DNA of 10,495 bases from an uncultured Chlorobiaceae bacterium (GTDB lineage: Bacteria > Bacteroidota > Chlorobiia > Chlorobiales > Chlorobiaceae). Of the stretch, positions 5,587-10,495 are shown in pieces; the stretch's first letter is position 1; each line of letters starts with the position of its first letter. The position numbers and the translations under genes are program-made. Location: assembly GCA_903904495.1 (NCBI GenBank), contig CAIVCU010000355.1, positions 1-10,495 of the forward strand, in the 5' to 3' direction. Under the pieces are notes generated by a model. It searched no databases. It saw nothing but the letters and a program-made list of their open reading frames with translations, and was not told the origin of the DNA.

Positions 5587-7513
5587 TTTGCTGCTGTTTT
5601 CCGCTGTTATTCTCTAGCGTTGCTCCTGAGGCAGGCTCGGGAGTATTAAGAGGTTTTTCAGCCTCAATCACCGGCAGATCGTTATCACTGCTGTTTTCTG
5701 CTGCAGGACCGGGTGTATCGGATGATTTCCCGCCTTTTTGAGGAGATGAACCGGGCATTTCACGTCCCTGTAAATAATACTTGATAAGCTCGCGGGCAAT
5801 CGGGGCAGAAATGGATCCACCGAATCCGGCATTTTCGACAAGCACAGCCATGGCGATTTTCGGATTTTCAACCGGTGCAAAAGCAATAAACCAGGCGTGA
5901 TCCTTTCCATGGGGATTTTGTGCGGTTCCTGTTTTACCGGCAACGGTGATACCGGGTACTTTCGCCAGTGTTCCTGTACCCCGAAGCACCACCCCAATCA
6001 TGCCGTCCTTGATAAGACTGAATGTTGAAGCTGAAACGGGGAGCTGTTTTTTTTCATAGGGAAAGGGGAAATACTTCCCTGTTTCTGCATCTCTATATCC
6101 GTTGACGAGATGAGGCTGTAGGAGAGTTCCGTTGTTTGCAATGGCAGCTGCATAGGCGGCGAGCTGCACCGGCGTTGTACCTAGCTCCCCCTGGCCAATG
6201 GCGAGGCTCACAAGATATCCCTTTGTCCACTTGTCTTTACCGTACCGTTTATCGTAATATTGTGTTGATGGCAGAAGCCCCCTGCGCTCCCCGGGAAGGT
6301 CAATACCGGTTTTTTCTCCAAAGCCGAACATGCTCCCGTATTTTGTCCAATTATCAAATCCGACATGAAAAATCAGATTATAGAAGTAAACATTCGATGA
6401 AACGGTGATCGCATTTCTCATGTCAACCCATCCGTGTCCCTTTCCTTCGTTACTGAGAAATCGTCTGTTCCCGAACATGAAGACACCGTTGTCAAGTACT
6501 TTCTTATCCGGATCGAATTTTTTCTCTTCGAGTGCAGCCATTGCAAGAATCATCTTGTAGATGGAGCCGGGAGGATAGACTGCCTGAATTGTTCTGTTGA
6601 AAAGCGGTTTCTGGGCTGAAGTAATAATATCGTTCCATCCTTTGCGATCCGTAGAGCCGTTGAATGTATCGAGATTGTAGTCAGGAGCACTGGCAAGGGC
6701 CAGAATCCCTCCCGTAGAAGGGTCTATTGCTACTACAGCACCGGATTTGCCTGTTTTTTTAAGGAGTTCTTCGGCAAGTTGTTGCAGACCTCCATCAAGA
6801 GCGAGGTAAAGATCGTCGCCCCTTACCGATGGGATATCATTTTTTCCGTTATTGTATTTCCCTGCGAATTTACCGAGCGGTGTAATCATCTCAAATCGAG
6901 CTCCTTTTTCACCCCTCAGCCACTCTTCATAATACTTTTCAAGCCCGCTGAATCCGATTTTGTCATCAGGAGCATAACTGTCATCTTCCAGTTCTTCAAT
7001 CTGCTCTTTCGTTATGGGACGTGAATAACCGAAAATATGAGCTCCATGAAATGAATCGGGATATTTTCTTTTGTTGTCAGTGTCAATGAGCACACCGGGA
7101 AGCTGCCATAAATTTTCGCTCAGCCGGTCTATCGATGTTGCATTCAGATTGCGGCTGACGGTTATTGCGGCAAATCGGTTGAATTCAGATCCTTTGCTGA
7201 TTTTCTCGGCCAGCTCACTGTTGTCAATTTGCAGAAGCCATGCGAGATATTTCGTTTTTGCTGTTCTGAATTCGGATGGAATAACCTTGACCGTATACAG
7301 AGCCTGATTGTCTACCATGATGACGCCGTTTTTATCAATCATGCGCCCTCTTGGCGGTTGGGACCAGATTCTGCGGATGCTGTTCGACGTGGCAATCGAT
7401 CCGAGCTCCTGATAATTTAGAACCTGCAGATAAAAAAGCCTGGCGAACAGCACAGAAAAAGCAGCAATTACAAAAAACGATACAATTTTGATGCTTCGCT
7501 GAAGTTTATCCAT
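5576..7513 (-). CDS. mrdA: Penicillin-binding protein 2 (elongation transpeptidase)
   Basis: A 645-residue class B penicillin-binding protein that cross-links peptidoglycan during cell elongation, working with the MreBCD scaffold and the RodA glycosyltransferase. One N-terminal membrane anchor (about 9-29) is followed by the PBP dimerisation domain (about 50-225, with PPRGRMIDKNG at 53-63) and the transpeptidase domain (about 255-580). The catalytic motifs are all present: SxxK as SIYK (nucleophile Ser317, Lys320), SxN as SSN (372-374) and KTG as KTGTA (527-531). Length is normal for PBP2, with a roughly 60-residue hydrophilic, Ser/Pro/Glu/Asn-rich tail (about 585-645) beyond the fold. The ATG lies 3 bases after the mreD stop with no clear Shine-Dalgarno, so translation is probably coupled to mreD. 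A division-type FtsI is unlikely because of the mreCD context. Confidence 0.95.
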   Translation of the reverse strand: MDKLQRSIKIVSFFVIAAFSVLFARLFYLQVLNYQELGSIATSNSIRRIWSQPPRGRMIDKNGVIMVDNQALYTVKVIPSEFRTAKTKYLAWLLQIDNSELAEKISKGSEFNRFAAITVSRNLNATSIDRLSENLWQLPGVLIDTDNKRKYPDSFHGAHIFGYSRPITKEQIEELEDDSYAPDDKIGFSGLEKYYEEWLRGEKGARFEMITPLGKFAGKYNNGKNDIPSVRGDDLYLALDGGLQQLAEELLKKTGKSGAVVAIDPSTGGILALASAPDYNLDTFNGSTDRKGWNDIITSAQKPLFNRTIQAVYPPGSIYKMILAMAALEEKKFDPDKKVLDNGVFMFGNRRFLSNEGKGHGWVDMRNAITVSSNVYFYNLIFHVGFDNWTKYGSMFGFGEKTGIDLPGERRGLLPSTQYYDKRYGKDKWTKGYLVSLAIGQGELGTTPVQLAAYAAAIANNGTLLQPHLVNGYRDAETGKYFPFPYEKKQLPVSASTFSLIKDGMIGVVLRGTGTLAKVPGITVAGKTGTAQNPHGKDHAWFIAFAPVENPKIAMAVLVENAGFGGSISAPIARELIKYYLQGREMPGSSPQKGGKSSDTPGPAAENSSDNDLPVIEAEKPLNTPEPASGATLENNSGKQQQNDL

Positions 7514-7516
7514 CGT

Positions 7517-8008
7517 TCAGTCGGCAAGTGATTGTCTCAAAAACAGCCGGGTTATGATAACGGCAAGGATGAGGGTGAATAAAGATTCAAGGAATCCAAG
7601 GACAAATATTCGGTAAACCGGTGAAAGGGCGAGAGGATTGTACCCGACGGATAGAACGGTATTTGCACAAAAACCGGACGTCACTAAGGCCCAATAAAGG
7701 CGGTTGGATTTCTGTCTGGAAGTTGCATGACTGTTCTCGGGAGTATTGAAAAAACCGGCAATAAAGCCCTCAATTGTTCTGGCCAGCATATTCAGTCCCA
7801 TGTTTCCCGAAAGGATGCCTGTTATGAGACCTGCGACAAACCCGAAACTCGTACCGCTTTTCTGGCCGACGGTTACTGCAATAAAGGCAATAAAAATTGT
7901 GACAATATCCGGGGATACATTAAACAGTGTCAGGTGGGACAAACCTAGCGCCTGCACCAGTGAAACTATAAAGAGGATTCCGATATAAAGAGAATATTTT
8001 TTGGTCAC
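7517..8008 (-). CDS. mreD: Rod shape-determining protein MreD
   Basis: A 163-residue integral membrane protein with five to six hydrophobic segments (about 7-24, 31-49, 52-70, 104-121 and 130-156, the last long enough for one or two helices). MreD proteins are poorly conserved, so the call rests on size, topology and position between mreC and mrdA. The segment GFVAGLITGILSGNMGLNML (56-75) resembles the MreD core. It would sit in the inner membrane and link MreC to the cell-wall synthesis complex. The start is a GTG at 8006-8008 (MTKKYSLYIG), 16 bases after the mreC stop. Confidence 0.88.
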   Translation of the reverse strand: MTKKYSLYIGILFIVSLVQALGLSHLTLFNVSPDIVTIFIAFIAVTVGQKSGTSFGFVAGLITGILSGNMGLNMLARTIEGFIAGFFNTPENSHATSRQKSNRLYWALVTSGFCANTVLSVGYNPLALSPVYRIFVLGFLESLFTLILAVIITRLFLRQSLAD

Positions 8009-8024
8009 AAGTCAATTTCTGAAA

Positions 8025-8867
8025 TTAAGGTAACGTTTCCAGAGAGGTATTCTCACCCATCATCTCGATTTTTTCAGCCTCAATTTTCAGAGGTGCAATC
8101 AGTACATGGGTCAGGGAGGAAAAATCAACGGCAAGCCGGACTTCTACCGTATAAAAAAGTTTATCGGGTGTTATTTTTACCACTTTACCCACAGGAATGC
8201 CGCGGATTGCAAAGGTACTGAAGTCGGAAGTGAGGAACTGTTCATTCAGCTTGAGGCTGCTGCTTATGGGGATATGTTCAACCTGGGCGATGGACTCCCT
8301 GCCGCCGCTCCAGCTGAGAAGTCCCATACTGTTGCTCTTGTCGGATACGACGCTGACCTTGAAGTCGGAGTTGATGACCGGCATCACCTTTGCAAAATGC
8401 TCGGAGACTGTGCTCACTCTGCCTACAATTCCTTCAGGCGTAAGTACCGTCATGTCTTTTTTAATTCCATTTTTCCATCCCGCATTGATCAGCAGCATGT
8501 TTTCCCGATCACTGAATTTGCGGTTCACCACTCTCGCCATAATAAACTTAGAAGCGTTTAATGTAGTATCGGCAAGTATTTTCTGGCGGCTTCGTTCATC
8601 AAAAGCTGCAGTTTCAATGTTCAGAACCCTTGAAAGAAGATCAGTGTTGATTCGCATCAGCCGATCATTTTCACTTTTCAGATTAAGAACATAGCTGTAG
8701 CTCATCATTTTATCGGTTATGAAGGCGCTGAAACCGATACCGTTGGTGCGCAGTCGGGTAAGCAGGTTATCATCCTGAAACTTTATGAAAAGAAATGAGA
8801 TGGCGCAGTAGACTACAAAAAGCAGATAGCTGTTATACTTGGAAAAAAGATTGAAAAACTTCTGCAC
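8025..8867 (-). CDS. mreC: Rod shape-determining protein MreC
   Basis: A 280-residue bitopic membrane protein. A single anchor at about 13-30 (YLLFVVYCAISFLFIKF) is followed by a short coiled coil (about 56-82, LKSENDRLMRINTDLLSRVL) and then the periplasmic beta-rich MreC domain (about 107-265), with INAGWKNGIKKDMTVLTPEG (127-146) and IVGRVSTVSEHFAKVMPVIN (147-166) as recognisable family segments. It positions the elongation peptidoglycan synthases and is thought to activate PBP2, the product of the third gene in this operon. The start is a GTG at 8865-8867; no ATG start fits better. It is the first gene of the minus-strand operon mreC-mreD-mrdA-flavoprotein. mreB is not adjacent here, unlike the classic mreBCD order. 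Confidence 0.93.
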   Translation of the reverse strand: MQKFFNLFSKYNSYLLFVVYCAISFLFIKFQDDNLLTRLRTNGIGFSAFITDKMMSYSYVLNLKSENDRLMRINTDLLSRVLNIETAAFDERSRQKILADTTLNASKFIMARVVNRKFSDRENMLLINAGWKNGIKKDMTVLTPEGIVGRVSTVSEHFAKVMPVINSDFKVSVVSDKSNSMGLLSWSGGRESIAQVEHIPISSSLKLNEQFLTSDFSTFAIRGIPVGKVVKITPDKLFYTVEVRLAVDFSSLTHVLIAPLKIEAEKIEMMGENTSLETLP

Positions 8868-8897
8868 GTGATCAGGTTCCGGTTTTTATAGATGTGA

Positions 8898-8941
8898 CCT
8901 GCCGGTTCCAGCCATGAGTTCGGTCTCATGTTCCCGGCGGG
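8898..8941. repeat. Interrupted stem-loop in the mreC / groES-like divergent region
   Basis: An inner perfect 6-bp inverted repeat CATGAG (8913-8918) / CTCATG (8925-8930) encloses the loop TTCGGT. An outer 8-bp repeat CCTGCCGG (8898-8905) / CCGGCGGG (8934-8941) surrounds it with one G-T wobble. The two stems are separated by an asymmetric internal loop (7 and 3 bases). It is followed by no T-run, so it is not an obvious terminator. It lies 31 bases upstream of the mreC start, in the leader of the operon if transcription starts further upstream, so a leader structure or an operator is possible. Confidence 0.45.
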
Positions 8942-8992
8942 ACATACTTTGAAACTTTTATAAGGGTTCTTTCATTTTTATGATGTTCCTCT

Positions 8993-9011
8993 CAGGGGTT
9001 ATATAGCCCTG
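8993..9011. repeat. Short dyad with AT core, possible operator
   Basis: CAGGG (8993-8997) and CCCTG (9007-9011) flank a 9-base AT-rich centre containing TATATA. The near-palindromic 19-bp element sits about midway between the divergent mreC and groES-like genes, where a regulator or promoter core could act on either direction. This is a pattern only. Confidence 0.3.
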
Positions 9012-9120
9012 TTCTTACAACCGGTTCAGTCTCTCCGGATTTGCCTGACACATAATTTTTGTTACATTTTCTTCAAGTTCAATGCACGATACGTATGGCA
9101 AATATGTCAAGAGAAAACAC

Positions 9121-9510
9121 ATGACCCACAATATAAATATAACAGATAAATTTGTTGTTGTCGGTGATAGAGTATTAATCAAACCAAAATCTCTTGACGA
9201 AAGAACAAAATCAGGAATTTACCTTCCTCCGGGTGTTCAGGAAAAAGAGAAAATACAGACCGGCTATGTTATAAAAACCGGCCCGGGTTATCCCATAGGC
9301 CCTCCTCCCGAATCAGACGAACCATGGAAAGAGCGTGTTACCGCCGCCCAGTATATCCCGTTACAGGCGAAAGTCGGTGATATGGCAATTTTTATCCAGA
9401 ACAGTTCCTATGAGATCGAGTATGAAGAGGAGCGTTATATTATTGTTCCGAATTCCGCCATTCTGCTTCTGATCAGGGAAGACGACGATCTCGACTACTA
9501 TTTGAAGTAA
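9121..9510 (+). CDS. GroES-family co-chaperone-like protein
   Basis: A 129-residue protein with a GroES-type beta-barrel signature. VVVGDRVLIKPKSLDERTKS (12-31) followed by GIYLPPGVQEKEKIQTGYVI (32-51) corresponds to the start of Cpn10 and its mobile-loop region. KVGDMAIFIQNSSYEIEYEE (84-103) and ERYIIVPNSAILLLIRE (104-120) correspond to the end of the barrel. It is longer than canonical GroES (about 97) because of an insert near 54-82 (GPGYPIGPPPESDEPWKERV and the next residues) and an acidic tail DDDLDYYLK. The mobile loop lacks the usual hydrophobic Ile-Val/Leu tripeptide, and there is no groEL next to it, so it may not be a normal GroEL partner. The start at 9121 has AAGAGA nine bases upstream; an in-frame ATG at 9082 would add 13 residues (MHDTYGKYVKRKH) and cannot be excluded. 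It is divergent from mreC and followed by nadA 106 bases later. Confidence 0.75.
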   Translation: MTHNINITDKFVVVGDRVLIKPKSLDERTKSGIYLPPGVQEKEKIQTGYVIKTGPGYPIGPPPESDEPWKERVTAAQYIPLQAKVGDMAIFIQNSSYEIEYEEERYIIVPNSAILLLIREDDDLDYYLK

Positions 9511-9616
9511 TCCTGATCAATGATTTCCGCAGCTTTTTTTCCGGATGCTGGAGAGCCTTTTCATCTTGTCTCTGCAATGCTTTTCCGCCCTGTTAGTAAC
9601 CGAAGTTAATCAAATT

Positions 9617-10495
9617 ATGACCAGAGATATTGCTTCCACCAGTGAAGATAACGGTATTCATTCGCATGAAGAGCTTTTTGGGCGAATAAGGCTGCTTAAA
9701 AAAGAGATGAATGCCCTTATTCTAGCTCACTACTATACTGTTCCGGAAATACAGCAGGTCGCAGATATTGTCGGTGACAGTCTTGCACTTGCCAGAGCGG
9801 CTGAAAAAAATGATGCTGATGTGATTGTTTTTGCAGGGGTTTATTTTATGGCCGAAACTGCGAAAATACTTAATCCCGGAAAACTCGTGCTGATGCCGGA
9901 TGCCTATGCCGGATGTCCTCTTGCCGACAGCTGCCCGGCAGATGAGTTCAAAAAATTCAAAGAGCAATATCCGGAAGCCACGGTAGTTACCTATATCAAC
10001 TCAACGGCCGATATCAAAGCACTTTCAGACATAACGTGCACCTCGTCCAATGCCGAGCAGATCATAAGTCAGATACCGGTAGAAAAGCGGATTATTTTCG
10101 GCCCTGACAGAAATCTTGGAGGCTATATTTCAAGGAAGCTGGGCCGGGAGATGATTCTCTGGCAGGGCTGTTGTTACGTGCATGATGCATATTCCGAGCC
10201 CTATATTCTCAAAGCCTGTAAGGAACATCCTGATGCTGAACTTATAGCTCATCCCGAGTGCCGGGAGGAGGTGCTTCGTCATGCCGCATTTACAGGTTCA
10301 ACTAAGGCACTGCTGGACTATACCGTTTCCAGTTCCGCAGAACAGTTTATAGTGGCTACAGAGCCGGGTATTCTCTATGAAATGCAGAGGCGTTCTCCTT
10401 TAAAAACATTCATTCCTGCGCCCAGGGATCCTGATAATCCATTCAGTGTCTGCACGCAGATGAAGCAGAATACCCTTGAAAAGCTCTATCAATGC
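9617..10495 (+). CDS. nadA: Quinolinate synthase NadA, 3' end cut by window edge
   Basis: The frame is open from ATG 9617 to the window edge, 293 codons. NadA condenses iminoaspartate with dihydroxyacetone phosphate to quinolinate, the second step of de novo NAD synthesis, using an oxygen-sensitive [4Fe-4S] cluster. Visible family features are ALILAHYYTVPEIQQVADIV then GDSL near residues 36-60, FAGVYFMAETAKIL near 75-88, and the three cluster cysteines: Cys100 in MPDAYAGCPLADSCP, Cys186 in WQGCCYVH, and Cys279 in VCTQMKQNTLEKL. Other conserved parts are NSTADIKALSD, CTSSNA and FGPDRNLGGYI. Only the last few residues are missing. The ribosome binding site is weak. An in-frame ATG at 9545 would add 24 hydrophobic residues not expected in NadA, so 9617 is preferred. 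nadB and nadC are not in the window. Confidence 0.96.
   Translation, partial: MTRDIASTSEDNGIHSHEELFGRIRLLKKEMNALILAHYYTVPEIQQVADIVGDSLALARAAEKNDADVIVFAGVYFMAETAKILNPGKLVLMPDAYAGCPLADSCPADEFKKFKEQYPEATVVTYINSTADIKALSDITCTSSNAEQIISQIPVEKRIIFGPDRNLGGYISRKLGREMILWQGCCYVHDAYSEPYILKACKEHPDAELIAHPECREEVLRHAAFTGSTKALLDYTVSSSAEQFIVATEPGILYEMQRRSPLKTFIPAPRDPDNPFSVCTQMKQNTLEKLYQC

Noticed and set aside
9511..9545. Intrinsic terminator after the GroES-like gene (T-run 9534-9540)
   Set aside because: The T-run is real but no GC-rich hairpin of useful length precedes it.

Overview
The window looks like chromosomal DNA from a green sulfur bacterium (Chlorobi: Chlorobium, Pelodictyon or Prosthecochloris-like). 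This is an inference from how the proteins read (MreC/MreD/PBP2 block, GroES-family protein, NadA), not from a search. There is no rRNA, tRNA, CRISPR array, transposase or phage gene.

The left part (1-1447) is AT-rich and accessory in character. A DUF2442 gene runs off the left edge on the minus strand. Upstream of it lies a DUF4160 gene with an intact C-terminal end and a broken N-terminal half. A gene-poor stretch follows, then a small secreted TPR protein on the plus strand (728-1162) and a very long hairpin (1208-1264). A large soluble hybrid histidine kinase with four PAS domains (1448-4078) has its own candidate promoters and no partner response regulator in view.

The central part (4102-8867) is one compact minus-strand operon: mreC, mreD, mrdA (PBP2), then a GlcD/D-lactate dehydrogenase-type flavoprotein. 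The first three encode the cell-elongation machinery that organises lateral peptidoglycan synthesis. The flavoprotein is an unexpected last member whose start overlaps the end of mrdA by 11 bases. mreB and rodA are not in the window. The operon converges with the kinase gene, leaving only 23 bases between their stops.

The right part (8868-10495) begins with a divergent intergenic region carrying dyad symmetries. It continues on the plus strand with a divergent GroES-family protein and then nadA (quinolinate synthase, NAD biosynthesis), which is cut by the right edge.

Most of the window is conserved housekeeping. The spots most worth a second look are the decayed DUF4160/DUF2442 pair, the 23-bp hairpin after the TPR gene, the flavoprotein coupled to mrdA, the structured mreC/groES-like divergent region and the unusual GroES-fold protein. 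I did not find a convincing new multi-gene system.
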